DNA of 64,000 nt from Ceratopteris richardii (lineage: Eukaryota > Streptophyta > Polypodiopsida > Polypodiales > Pteridaceae). Below, one piece after another: positions 20,653 to 33,599 of the stretch. The notes beneath the pieces were generated by a model. That model was given only the letters and a program-made list of their open reading frames with translations, did not search any database and was not told the DNA's origin. Made by a program: the position numbers and the translations under genes. The stretch spans positions 134,952,753 through 135,016,752 of the forward strand of contig CM035439.1 in assembly GCA_020310875.1 (NCBI GenBank). Reading direction: 5' to 3'. Numbering within the stretch: the stretch's first letter is position 1; each line of letters begins with the position of its first letter.

Positions 20653-23600
20653 ATGGCTAAAAGCAGTGATGTATTCCATATGTTCGCTGTTGAGGATAAG
20701 TTGGATGGTACCAACTACCCATTATGGGCTTATATGATGCGACATGTTTTGGTTGCAAAAGGATTGTGGAACATTGTGCAGGGTGTTGAAAGACGTCCTG
20801 TGACACTTGTAATGACAGGTACTGCAAATACAGGTGCTGGAGCTGATGAAGATGGTGTCGAAGATGATATTCCGCATATTCCTGTTCGTGTTGTTGTTTC
20901 TGTTGCACCTACTGCAGAGCAAATTCATTGGGATGGCAGAGATGCCCAGGCACATGCATTGATAGCTTTGTCTGTCAAACATGCCATTATTCCTCATATT
21001 CGCTCTTACAGAACAGCTAGGGATGCTTGGGATACACTTACCACATTGTACCAAGCTAGGAATGAGGCTCGTGTTGCTTATCTCCGAAAACAGTTGGAGA
21101 GTGAGCACATGAATGAAGGTGATTCTATGGACAATTTCCTAATGAAGATCAAAGATTTGAAGGAACAGTTGATTTTTGCTGATGAGGTTATACTAGATAG
21201 CTCACTTGTGCAGACCGTTCTGAATGGTCTTCCTGATTCATATCAGAGTTTTGCTTCTAGTCTTCGGTTGATGATGAAAGGCAATCCGAATGCCTTATCA
21301 TTTGAGGAGTTAGTCTCTGTTCTGTTGCAGGAACATCAGTCCAGGTAGAACAGGTCCATTATGCGAGTTGCAGATCAAGCTTTCCTGGCTAGTCAGAAGG
21401 GCAAAGGAAAATGGAGCTCTTCAAGTAGTAAGGAGAAATCTGCTAATTCTGCATATTCAAAGAAGGAAGATAAAGATGAGAAGAAATCAAAAAAGCAGAA
21501 ATTGTTTTGCAAGTACTGTAAAGGAAATAATCATATTATAAAGAACTATCCTAAACTAGCTACAAAAGAGGCAAAGAAGAAAGAGGTTGAAATGGTTGTT
21601 GCAGAGGCCTCTACACCAAAAACAGAGTCTGCAAATCTTGTGCAGGAAGAAGAATGGGCGTTTACTACTGTCTGCAATTTTGAACCATCTTCTCATGATC
21701 AGTGCATGTCTGCAGTAGACTCAGATGTTTGGTACTTTGACAGTGGGGCGACCAAACATATTACCTCGCAGCGCAGTTTCTTCTCCTCACTTGAGCCTGC
21801 CCCTACAGGGAATACTGTTACATGCGCCAACAACTCCTCTTATCCTGTTATGGGAGTTGGTAAGATCATTTTGACTACTGCTGATGGTAGTTCTTTCACT
21901 TTGTCAGATGCTTTATTTGTGCCAGGGATCAAAAAGAACCTGTTATCAGTTTCTGCATTAGCCAAGATTGGCTTGGTTGTGAATTTTGTTGATGACAGGT
22001 GTACAGTTCATGATCTGTCAAATCGCGATGTGATTATTGCTTTTGGCATTTTATGTCGTGGGCTCTATAAGCTCATAGACTATGAAAGATCTGAAAATGA
22101 CTTGGCATGTGCAGTAAATGATTCTCAAGCTATGTCAGATGCAAAGCTTTGGCATGCACGCTTTGGTCATCTGAATTTTGCTAGTTTGCTACACATGCAG
22201 AAATCTGAAATGGTGTCCTCGTTGCCCAAACTTGAGGCACCTGGAAAACATGTTTGTGAAGGCTGTATTTTGGGCAAAATGCAGCATTCATCCTTTCCAA
22301 AAGATGGTTCAGTTCGGGCTACGCAGAAGTTGCAGCTTGTACACAGTGATGTATGTGGTCCTATGCAGACACCCTCTTTTGGGAATTACCTTTACTTTGT
22401 GAATTTCCTTGATGATTTTCCCAGGCATGCATGGGTATATCCACTCGAAGCAAAGTCCCAAGTGTTCATGTGCTTTAAAAAGTTTTTGGTTTTGGCTAAA
22501 AATTTGTCAGCATGTAAAATGGGCACCCTCCGTTCTGATCGAGGGGGGGAATATATGTCTTCAGATTTTAATGCATTTCTGGTTGAACGTGGGATAAAAC
22601 ACCAGTGTACAGTTCCGTATACACCTCAACAGAATGGAGTTGCTGAACGAAAGAACAAGTCACTCATGGAGATGGTGAGGTGCATGGTCAAGAGTCAGGC
22701 TTTACCACATAGTTTCTGGCTTGAGGCTGTCATCTGTGCAGCATATGTACTGAACAGGTGTGCCACTAAAGCACTGTAGTCTATCACTCCATATGAGGCT
22801 TGGCATGACCGCAAGCCATCTGTTGCTCATCTGCGTGTTTTTGGTTGTTTGGCATATGCATTAGTGCCTGAACAACGTCGTAGAAAATTGGATGATAAGG
22901 TAGTAAAATGTATTTTTGTTGGGTACAGTTCTGAAAGTAAAGGCTATCGTCTGTATCATCCACAGACTAAACGCATTCTGGTTAGCCGTGATGTTGTCTT
23001 TGTGGAAGATGCTATTCAGCCATTGCTTTCATGTACTAAGGAGACATCGGTTAGCTCCAAAGACATGTATGATACGTTGATGCCTCTTTTTACAGGTGGA
23101 CAGTCTAGTGCTGGTCCTAATGAGGCAACTTCTCAGCCTTTGCAAGTTTCATATGATGATGCAGATCATTCTATTTCTGATGCAGATTTACATGATGCAC
23201 TTGTTGATGAGAGAGCTGATATTGAGCAGGCAAAAACTATGCCAAAATGGTTGGTGCAGACTTTGCGTGACAGCAAATTAAATGCACCTTTGTCATATCG
23301 TACTTGTTCAGGCTCTCATAGTGGCTCCTTTGCATCAGATTGCTATGCTATGGCTGAGTCTAGTCTCTATGATGAGAATGAGCCTGTTTCTTTTGATGAA
23401 GCACATAATTCAGAAAATTGGATGGCTGCTATGCAATCTGAATATGATGCTATAATGAAGAATGGTACATGGTCTTTATGTGACTTGCCTCCTGGCAAGA
23501 AGGCCATTGGCACTAAGTGCATATACAAGATGAAGCGTAAACCTGATGGTACAGTTGACAGGTATAAGGCTAGACTTGTTGCAAAGGGTTATGCGCAAGA

Positions 23601-24060
23601 AAGAGGCATTGATTTTGATGAAACCTTTGCACCTACATGTCGTATGACTACTGTTCAGAGCATTTGTGCACTTGCAGCCCATCATGGCTGGAATGTACAT
23701 CAGTTGGACATTAAAACAACATTTCTGAATGGTGACTTGCATGAAGAAGTGTATGTTTTTCAGCCCCGTGGCTTTGTGCAGAAAGGGCATGAAAACCAGG
23801 TGTGCAGGTTAAAGAAGGCATTATATGGTTTAAAGCAAGCACCACGTGCTTGGTATGAGAAGATACATGCCTATCTGGTTGCACATGGTTTTGAGAACAG
23901 TCCAACTGAAAGCACCTTATATGTTAAGCGTGCTAATGATGTGCTTCTGATCATTGTTGTCTATGTTGATGACATGCTGCTCACTTCTGAGAAGCATATT
24001 GCTGATTTCAAGGCTGATTTGCATGCCTCATTTGAGATGTCTGATTTTTGGTTAATGTCC
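20653..24060 (+). pseudogene. C3: Ty1/copia gag-pol, two UAG stops, 3' truncated
   Basis: A single frame runs from the ATG at 20653 to about 24060 with stops only at 21346-21348 and 22777-22779, both UAG. C1 reads CAG at the first site, so that one is a CAG-to-TAG change. C1 has the same UAG at the second site. Domains in order are Gag with YPLWAYMMRHVL; a zinc knuckle CKYCKGNNHIIKNY whose last Cys has become Tyr; protease WYFDSGATKHIT; GAG-pre-integrase WHARFGHLNF; integrase with VHSDVCGPM, RSDRGGEYMS and NGVAERKN; and reverse transcriptase with KARLVAKGYAQE, LDIKTTFLNG and YVDDMLLTS near 23970. After FEMSDF the sequence departs from copia and meets G4, so RNase H and the 3' LTR are lost. 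Confidence 0.9.
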
Positions 24061-24092
24061 AAGAATGTTCGCTTTCTGGCACCATGGCTTTC

Positions 24093-24541
24093 CTACTTGA
24101 GATCGGTGGTTCCATCCTTGGTCCATTGAAATGCTTCCTTGATTAGCTCGTGTGTGAATTTGATGGCAGTCCATTCTCCATCCACATTGAGAACTCTTGC
24201 CTTGGGTACTGATGGCATATCAAGTGCCAGATGTAATGTGTTCATCACTTGAGTGCATTGTTGGAAGTCGGGCTTATAAATTGGGAGCTCAAATTGCTTA
24301 TGAATTCTGGATTTTGTCAAGAAATTCACGGTCGAAGGGAGATTGTATGCAAGACTTTAAAATTCTATGATATCACAGGGAATTGGTGATCTATGTCCAT
24401 GATCTTGATACTCACTAAGAATAAGTGTTCTCTTGTCGGCTGATCATCTCGAAACAAGTGTCCCTTTGCTCTGGTTATGCTCTTCAATGGAAAATCTAGA
24501 ACTTCTTCTTGTATTTTTGCTTCAAAGTCTTCTAAAGCCAT
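24093..24541 (-). pseudogene. G4 ORF3-position coding remnant, unknown function
   Basis: On the minus strand an ATG at 24541-24539 directly follows an acceptor-like ...AAGTGTAG. It opens MALEDFEAKIQEEVLDF and runs about 60 codons to a TAG. After a frame change a further 78-codon stretch follows (HKQFELPIYKPDFQQ, LNVDGEWTAIKFTHELI), ending at the copia junction. It sits downstream of pol, as the G3 and G7 ORF3 do, but I see no similarity to them. It may be the N-terminal part of a different third ORF. The first part recurs in G6 (36813 to about 37000). Confidence 0.5.
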
Positions 24542-24759
24542 CTACACTTATAATATAATAGAGAATTAGTCTTGAGAATAAACCAATTCTATCCATTGAC
24601 TTGTATGTAGTGACTCATCATTTCCCATGGCTTGATATCCCCCTTGCTAAGTAGAGACAAGTAAGATACCTGGTCATATTTTTGTTTTTATTATTTTAAT
24701 GACTTAAAGAAAATAAGAGATTAGTTTAGTGCCAAAGCATTTATTTATTTACATTAATT

Positions 24760-25545
24760 TGATTTCATTCCTATAATAGTACATGCTAGGTCTTATTTCC
24801 ATGGAGGAAAAGTACACCACTACTTTTGTTGAAGAATTTTTGTGTCGAATGCATGGCCGAGTAATGTGGCCCTATCATGCATACTTTGAATGCAATGAAC
24901 TCATCATGAGTGCAAGAATGGTCTATTGGGTTATCTTGGTCGCTTTTTTGTTGCTTCTTCAATTTTTGTCTGCCCGTGGTTTGGAATTTTTGTGTTGTAG
25001 ATGTCTAGGGTTTTCTTCTATCCTTGATGATTTGTTCAATTGCTTGATTCCAATGGTATGACACTTCAATCAGCTTTTCCATCTCTTGATTTGCTTCTCG
25101 TTTGACTGATTTTATAATCGATATATGTTGTTGTGACCTTTGAGCTTCCATCAATTGCTGAGGAAGCCATACGCATAGAATTATAGATTTATTCCATGGT
25201 GATTTTGGATAGCGGCTATTCTTTTGTGTTTCTGATTTTTGGTCTATCTATTCTTTCTTCCCACTTTCATGTTGTGGAAATTTATCCTTTCAAATCCATT
25301 GTAGTTGCATGTTCAAGTGTTGTTGTAATCTTATGGTCGACATCCTTGTAGATTTATCAATTATCTGGCTAATGAAGTCAGATGAAATGTCCTCCCTCAC
25401 TTTCTCAAGTTCACTTCCTAAAGAAGAATCGGTTACATGATCATGGGTTATGTTACAAGGTATAGACAAGTGGGGATTAGGGCACTCCTAATTCATAATG
25501 ACACTTGGAATTTCTTCTCCTACCTTCTCTAGATTCACTGCCCTA
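24760..25545 (-). pseudogene. G4 pol C-terminal tail and post-pol region
   Basis: This stretch lies between the second protease-like domain and the ORF3 start. It is decayed coding sequence without a domain I can name, and it is repeated in G6 at about 37220-37990. It ends near the conserved hairpin-capable block at 24850-24881. Below 24760, down to the ORF3 start at 24541, nothing is recognised. Confidence 0.5.
24850..24881 (-). other. Conserved post-pol block with hairpin potential (G4 copy)
   Basis: The minus strand reads TGCA-n6-GGCC-n9-GGCC-n1-TGCA. The paired TGCA and GGCC words can form a two-part stem. The same block follows pol in G6 (37309-37340) and twice in G8. Confidence 0.6.
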
Positions 25546-28500
25546 GGTACTATTGTGTTGGTGGTTTGGGGCTATCTAGTTTTTAGAAGACTAAAGACTT
25601 CTTTGTGCCCTACTCTAGCTGATATGTACCCCTGGGCGAGATGTATGCTGACATCATATTCAAAAATCTAGTCTTGTCCTAGTATCAATTCTTCGAGAAT
25701 GTCTTCATCTTTGCACACCAAAATTCGTTGATTCATGGTGGTGTTTCCCAGATGTAAGGACATTGAAATTTCTCCTATACGCTCGATGATTTGCCCTCCG
25801 ATTCCTATCATATATGCTTTAATAGGGTTAATGGTCATTTTGAGGTCATTGGTTAATTAGACTTGCATGCAACTTAATGCAGCACTTGTGCCAATCAATG
25901 AATCTACTAATTGATATTTGTTTATACCAATCCCTAGATTCAAGTATGGTCAGGTGATGCAATTATTCACATTCTCCGTGTTACCTATTTGATAGTTTGC
26001 CATGAGAATAGGTTCTTCTCCTTGTAGATATCGTTCATCCCTCTGTCTTATCCACTCTTTCTTCTTTCTGATTTGCTCTACTACTTCCATTTAAGCTTCT
26101 TCTCTCATCCTTTCCTCTTCTTTTTTTTTGATTTTCTGCTCCTAAGAGTCTTGCCAACATTCTTTCAGTTAATTGTTCAAATGTACTTTTTGACTCTATA
26201 GCGACTTATGTAGTTAGGAAGTACATCTCCATCTAACATGGCTAAGCTCACTGCTCCACTGGTGAATATTTGATTTATCAATAGTGGTCCATATCCATGT
26301 TGTTGTATCTTTTTTGCATGTCATTTCAATGTGTATACCAATACTAGATCTCCTTCCTTTAAGCCCTTACCTTTAATATGTGCATTGTAATATGCTTTTA
26401 GTCTTCTTTTTCCTACATAAATTCTTGCCGCTGATTGTGGTCTAGTCTCATGCAATTTTTCAACTTGATCTAATTGTTTGGAGAGTTCATGACCCGTCCA
26501 TTTGTTTTGTTGTGCAACACGTAAAGTAGGAACTAAAAAATCAATTGACAAAATTGCATTTTTCCCATAAACCAAATTGAATGGAGTAGTTCCAATGGCT
26601 GTTTAATATGCTGCATGGAAGGCCCATATTGCATGATGCAATTTTTTGTCCCAATTTGACCTTCCATTGTTAACTATTTTAGTTAAAATTGTGAATAGTA
26701 CTTTATTGGAACTCTCAGCTTGTCCATTGGCTTGGGGATGATAAGGGGCAGATTTCTTGTGAATCACAAGAAATTCATTCATGAGGGATTCAATCACCTC
26801 ATTGATGAAATGTGTCCCTCTATCGCTAACAATTCTGATTGGGAGTCCAAAGCATGTAAAGATATTTTAGAATAGAATTCTAGTTGCGGTTTGGGTGTCG
26901 TTTTTGCTAGTGCTTTTGCTTCCACCCGTTTCATTAGATAGTTTGTGGCCACAATGATATATTCAGCATGTGACCCTTTTGCAAGAGGATTTATAGGTCC
27001 TATAAAATCAATACCCCATTTTGAAAATGCCATAGCATAGATCATTGGTCTTAGAGGCATGCCATCTCTTCTTATAGGATATTTGGTTATTTGGCACACT
27101 TCACAACTTTGTATGTACGTATCGGCATCCATGTGTAAAGTTGGCCACCATAGGCCTGCAAAGAGAATCATTTTTACAGTCTTCTTAGCTGAAAAATGAC
27201 CTCCCACAATGCTTGCATGTGCCATCTCTAATATAGCCAAGTATTCTCCCTCATGAACACACAATTGTAGTTGATTATCCTTTCCCCTCTTCAATAATTC
27301 TCTTCCAATTATAATGTAATCTTTACTCTATTCTTTTAAAGCCCTCTTTCTTGTTAGTCTTGCTCCTTCTCCATGAATTCCTGATTTCAAAAATCCCATT
27401 AATGCCTTACTCCACTCTGGTGCTATAGTGGATAAATGTAAGGATGAATAGTCATTAGGGGTGTTCTCTCAGCATTCTTGGAAATTAAGAATGTATTCAT
27501 GTGCGTCTTTTTGCTTTTCAGGCCAGTATACCCCTAGTTTTTTCAACTCCCTCGTTGTTCCCTTAAAGCCCTTATGCATTTTCCATTGGTTTACATGAGC
27601 TTGCTTGAGAAGATTTTTTCGTTTTCCATCTTCTACACACCTTAATAATAAGCCATTAGGTTCTTTGTAATATAGACTACCAGCCACAATATGTAGATTC
27701 CAGGATTGTATGAACTCTTTTCTGTTGTCTCTATTGATCATGTGGTGTGGTCCATGCATCACGATTGGAATCAATTTTTCTACCCATTTCGAACACACTT
27801 CCAAGTTAAATAGGTATGTATCTAGTAGATCATCCGTTACTCCGGTAGGTGGTTCTCCATGTGTCATCCTTGATAAATGATAAACTCTTACATGTGTATT
27901 TCTGTTTTTCACTACCACTTCAAAATCAAATTCCCTGAGTAATAGGAACCATCTTACTAACCTTCGCATATTGCAGGGTTCATCGACCAAATAAAATAAT
28001 GCCTGGTGTTTGATAAAAAACTTGAATTTATTGGCTAGGAGGTAATGTCAGAATTTCTTGACTATGTACACCATTCCTAGACCCTCTCTTTCCATAGTGG
28101 TATAGTTTATTTCTGCTTGATTTAGTTGTCTACTAGCATATGCAATAGGGCGATCTAATTTTCATCCATCCATAGGTTGAGCTAGTATACAACCAATTGA
28201 AAATTTAGAGGCATCCACATGGATATGGAACAGCTTATTCCAATTGGGTACTTTCAATATAGGTCCTGAGCTTAATCTTTCTTTTAACTCAGTGAATGCC
28301 TTTTTGCATTCCTCCATCCATAAGAATTGTGTCAATAACCCATACAAGGGCCTTGTAATTATGGCGTACATGTGAATGCGCCATTGGTAATATCCACAAT
28401 GTCCCATGAAAGCTTGTACTTCCTTTGCACTCGTTGGTCTAGGCAAGTCCAAGATAGCCTTTATTTTATCATCATCAATAGAGATACCATTCTTGGATAC

Positions 28501-31281
28501 AATATGTCCCAAACTCTTTCCTTGCCTTACCATAAAGACACATTTCTCAGGATTCATGCATACTCTATATTGTCTGCATTTCTCGAATATCTTCCGTAGC
28601 TCGGGAATGTGTTCAGTTCTTCTAGAGGAATATGTGCATAAGTCATCGACATAGACTTCCATGCTTTTTCTCAAGAATTCTTTAAACACATGACACATCA
28701 ATCTTTGGAAAGTTGTAGGAGCATTCGTGAGCCCAAAAGGCATCACTCAAAAGGTGTAGACTCCCCATTCAATAGAAAATGCCATTTTATGTTGATCCTT
28801 CATAGAATAGCTACTTGGTTATAACCCAAGAATCCATGAAGGAAGCTATAGGCCTCCTTGCCTACTACTCTTTCCAAGAGATGGTCAATAATGGGTAATG
28901 GGTAACTATCACGAATCGTATATCTTCATTAACCTTTCTCAAATTGATGCACACCCTAAGTTTACTATTCTTCTTGGGCACTACTACTAGAGGTGATATC
29001 CATTCTATATGTTCTATCTCATAAATGAATCATGTTGCCAACAATTTGTTGATTTCTTCCTTAATTTTAGCAGAATAGGCATCATTATACGTGTAGGATC
29101 TTTGTTTCAAGGGTTTTGCATCAAGGGCCATTCGAATTCTATGGGAGCAAATAGAAGGATCCACTTTCTTGAGGTCTTTGTAGGTTGATGCAAATATGTC
29201 TCTATATTCTCTGATTAATTCTATCAAGTCTCATTCCTCGTTAGGTGATACATCTTTCCCTATGTAGGTACACCTCTCCTATTCCTCTTCCATCGTTACT
29301 ATCACCTTCTTGGTTTGTTCTTTATTGTCATAGGCCTCTCCTTCTTGGGCTTCTCTTTTTTGCATTTGAATTGTTATTTTTTGTTCTTCTATTTCATATC
29401 TTTTGAAGTGTTTTGGAACCTCAAAAAGATTTGATGGTTGCTCTCTTCAAACTTGAACTTCCTTATTGTCCTATTTCTCTTGGTGCTTTTCTATGGTGAA
29501 CACTCTTGGTGCCTCCACCTCTTCGTCGGGCTTAATCTCTTTTAAGTATTGCTCTTTCAAAATCAAATTTTGGTTCAATTTCAATACTCTCGTAATCCTC
29601 TCTCCATTCCTTTTCCAATAATTCACCATCCTCAATTTCCTGGAGGATTACCATGTCAAGATTCACATTGTAAATTTCTTCATCTATGCATTCATTCATG
29701 GTCAGCACTTCCTCATTTACACACACATCTAGGGTGGCCAATACCTCCATCCATCCATGCAGTTCAAATAATTCATCGGGAAACATTTGAGGCATGTAAG
29801 CTGGGGTCACCTATGGGTCTGTAATTCTTGTGTCCTATTGGCCATAATTGTTCTTTCTTTTCCTCTCTTCTTGCTTCCTTACACATCCATAGCTAGACAT
29901 CTTCCTTCATCCATGATTGGTTACTAGATCCTCTACTATGAATGGATAGGTCATCTTCCTCTCTATGTACTAAGTTCCATTGTAATAGGGGTACATCTCT
30001 ATATGCGAAGGTATGTAAATTTATCTTTATAGTCATACCCTGGTCTTGTACATACAATGCATCTCTTCCCTAATCTTGCACAACTCTCAATTGTCTCATG
30101 GATGGTCTTCCTAAGATCATCTCGTAATTGCTGGCTTTTCCGAACTGGAAGATGGGAAAAGTATGTGCGAATTCCACTCCACATGTGGTCAACATAACTT
30201 TTCTAGGATTCCTAGTGGTCTCTCAACATGACCATTTGCTATCTAGAGTTTCATTTGTGTGGGTCATAGGGCTAGCTTTCCCCATTTTTCCGAGATCTAT
30301 TTAGTGTCTATGCCTACACCCACTCTAGTTTCTAAGATCGCTTTATTCATGTATCCATTAAAAATGATGGGTAGACATGTATTTCCTTCATCTCCTTCAC
30401 TCAATTCACCAACTTTATCTATTGGGATCTGGATGGTTGGGGGATCCTCTACCCCTTCACTCTTCTTGACTGACTCTTCCACTTCTAGCTTCAATTTTTT
30501 GTCCAACTATTTCCACAGTCGAGGTTTCACTCATAGTAATTCTTCTGTTGTTAGTGAACCTTGTATTTTCATTTTCTCGAGTTTTGATAAGTTATGTGAA
30601 GTCTCATTTTGTGATCCTTCCTCTTTGCCTTTGAGAGTGGGAGCATGGAATATTTTTTATTTTCTCTCATACTCTCCCATATAGTTGGGTAGTGTAGATA
30701 TGTTATTTGCTTCTTCCTGATTTTGATCAAGGATGGACACTTCCTCATATACCTCTTCCAAGTCCAATGCAGGTTGATTTTCCCCAAGTGTTTAGTTCTT
30801 CAAAGGGTGGTAGAGAATTCTCATTCTTTTTCCACCATTCCTCCTAAATCTTGGTCCATAGTTCATGTGGCCAATTCGCCTCTAATTTTGGAATTATTGA
30901 CACTTGTTCTTCCTTGTTTCTCCAAATGTCTTCCTTGTTTTTTTCCATTTGTTGTTCCTTTACTAGATTTTGGTTGTTTGCTTCCAAACATGCCTTGAAT
31001 TTCTTTTCTGGGATTCTTGTCTCAGGGAGGGTTGGGATAGTATGTTCAAGAGTGGCTAGAGCTATCCCTATTAGCTTTCTAAACATTTCCAATCTTTCCT
31101 TCTCCAACTCTCCTCTTGAATAGCTTTTTTCATGTTGCTCCACGCTAGGTCCAGTCTTGATTATAGATTGATAAGCTTTCAAATATATGTTCAAGTCTTT
31201 TGGCATACTGTCTACTAAAATCGATCCTGCCCATACTAACTTAGACTCCTTGGTTCCCTGATGAGATTTTACTTGTGACAT
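25546..31281 (-). pseudogene. pol: G4 pol: protease, RT, RNase H, integrase and second protease-like domain, decayed
   Basis: Pieces on the minus strand match G8 pol. There is a linker at 30844-31281, an N-terminal protease domain near 30300-30500 where DSGAG has become ETRVG, and a spacer at 29532-29810 (FPDELFELHGW). Reverse transcriptase spans 28162-29227 (MPFGLTNAPTTFQRLM, YVDDLC). RNase H and a connecting region lie at 27469-27990. Integrase spans 26321-27294, with a GLWWPTLHMDAD finger region, WGIDFIGPI and HPQANGQAESSN. The integrase C-terminus has a TGA where G8 has a Gln codon, just after VYTLK. A second retropepsin-like domain follows near 25650-25912, with DSLIGTSAA in place of DSGAASSAV and ILGQD followed by a stop in place of the Trp of LGQDW. 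No activity is expected. Confidence 0.87.
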
Positions 31282-31364
31282 ATGGTTATTATCTTCTTTG
31301 TTCCTTTTTTGATATTCCTTTCTTCCTCAATGTTTTTCTTATTCCATTTGTTTTTAAGCTTTTC

Positions 31365-33472
31365 TCACCTTGCTTTCCATCTTTGAGTTTTTCTCATTTT
31401 CTCATTCTCTTCTAGTTCTTTTGAGTCCTCGACCACTTGGACATTAGGTTCTTGTTTTTCCTTCACCTTAGGCTCGTACATTGTTTGCTTTACCACATTC
31501 TCCTTGGATTGGGCTCGATTGATAGCCTTTAATGGCACTATGTACTCCTTATCACTTCCAGAAGATTCAATCACTTCAGTCACATTGATCTGAGTAGTAG
31601 GAGAGACCTTGTTGGGGTTCTTTGGACAATCTCAAAACAAGTGTTCTTTGTTGCATTCATTACAGTAACCTTCCCACACATGAGGGGGTATAGGGTAAAG
31701 TGCATTCCCTTATGAAGTGATCTTCTCCACACCTATAGCATGGTCAACTTGGGGTAGGTGGCCTAGTGGGAGGTCTAATTGGAGCTGGGACTTTAGGTGT
31801 TGTGTACATGAGATTACCATACTTAGGTCCATAAGAAATTTCATATCCCTTGTAACCATAGTATTGTTGCTCATAGGTCTGGTCATATTCTATCAAGCTT
31901 GCATCATAAGAGTAATAATCCCCTTGAGTTTGATCAAAACCCTGATTTGCTATTTTTGAGTTGGTCAAAGGTGTCACTAGCACTATGGCTCTTTCTAGGT
32001 TTTCGTCTGGTTGGGTATACTTCACTAATACTACATTATGTGGGTGTGGTGGTTGTTGTCCTACCACCGATTGTGGTTGGCCATATCCTCCATAAGGTGG
32101 GTGGATATACTTCACTGGTTGTTGTCACTAGCACTATGGCTCTTTCTAGGTTTTCATCTCGTTGGGTATACTTGATTAGTACTACATTATGTGGATGTGG
32201 TGGTTGTTATCCTACCACCTATTGTTCATAAGGTCTAGGTGCTACTTGTGGTCCTGAGTAAGGGTTATATCTCATAACTTCTCTACCTTGTTCCTTAGGA
32301 GGGTATCCATATGGTCTAGATTGGGGTGGTACAAACCATCAAGGTTGTCTGTTAAATGGGTAGTTTTGAGTGTCGTGGTTAGTGTACTTTTGCTCGATAT
32401 GACTTGCAATGTGGTCATAGGCTTCTCCTCTGCCGTTGTAATGAACCACATGCATTTTGCCACTTGGATTGGTCTCTATCTCCTTCCTGATTCTGGGGGT
32501 CAAATTATGATAGGAACTGCTGGTCGTCGTGGGTCTATTCCTATTCCTACACCTTGATGTGGTCTTGCCCTAAATGTTGGCCTATTTACATTTCCCATTC
32601 CTTGGCTAATTTTCCTGTTAAGATTAACTCCTAGCATAGAAAAACGAACATGAGGTATGATAGGAACACTATGTTGGCTAGTTTGTCTCGATGTCATGTT
32701 TTCCATACCTTGATGGGTCTCGAATGGGTTTTGTGAGGTAGTTGCATGTTGTCAAGAAGGGAATACAGGAAATCCCATATACTTTAGCAGTGACCTATCT
32801 ACTTCATCGATCAACCAATATCTCGTTTGATTCTAGTCTAGGTAAGTGACTCTAGACGAATCTTGAGGATCCCTCAATTTGTATATAGTGACTGGGTAGA
32901 TGCCTTCTCCTTGTGTGGGTGAATCGGTCTGTAGTAGTAGGTTGGATCCATTCACCAACTATAGTAGGTCTAATCCATTCACCAAGTACACATCCACTAG
33001 ATAATCATCTTGGGGTATCAGTTCTCCTCTCAACACGCGAGTGACCACTGACTTTCCCCTTGAGGTTGTCATGATGTTTCCAGTATTGGTTCTCTCAGAG
33101 GTTCCTAGTCCCTCCAACTCTCCTCTCTCATTAATCTGATCAAGATTTTCTATTGCCACATAGATTTGCCTATTTGTCCATATAGATATCTCCTTCGTAT
33201 TTCACAATTGTTCTTGGGATTATCTTAGAGTCTATTGTGTTTATCATTATTGCAACTGACCTATTGAGGCCATCGAGGTACATGGGTATTCCTTGCAAGT
33301 TAGTGGACACATATTTAAGAGAAGTTTGATAATCTCCCTTCACAACGGACATAAAACCTTCCCTAGGTACTAAACTCTGGATGTCCTCAGAAGCCATGAG
33401 TCTTTCCTCCTCAGAGTCACTGGAAGTGTCTGAGTAGATAGAGTGATGGTTGGGTTGGGTTGCACATCCCAC
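31365..33472 (-). pseudogene. gag: G4 gag and nucleocapsid region, decayed
   Basis: Pieces on the minus strand align with the G8 Gag: the N-terminus at 33170-33472 (DTSSDSEEERL, TNLQGIPMYLDGLNRSV), a segment at 32959-33159 (RGKSVVTRVLRGELIPQDD), and the pre-knuckle linker at 31744-32115 (VVLVKYTQPDENLERAI, YDQTYEQQYYGY). These are followed by zinc knuckles CYRCGEDHFIREC and CNECNKEHLF*DC. Most of the capsid domain is lost or unreadable. The codon matching the G8 UAG is CAG here (31879-31881). A block of about 150 bp is doubled in tandem near 31974-32220. Confidence 0.82.
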
Positions 33473-33599
33473 AGAAGATATGACATTCCTTCAATTGTCT
33501 AGCACTCTCGTTGATCTCAAGTTCATTCACCACATGGGTCCTAGGTCTTTTCTAAGCTATATTCGCTTTCTTGGCTTCTCCCAATTCTCTTTCCTCGTC

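Noticed and set aside
24783-25061. A 92-codon plus-strand ORF repeated at 37242-37520 as a conserved small gene
   Set aside because: It is antisense to decayed pol tail and is kept only because the two copies are recent duplicates; the sequence shows no domain.
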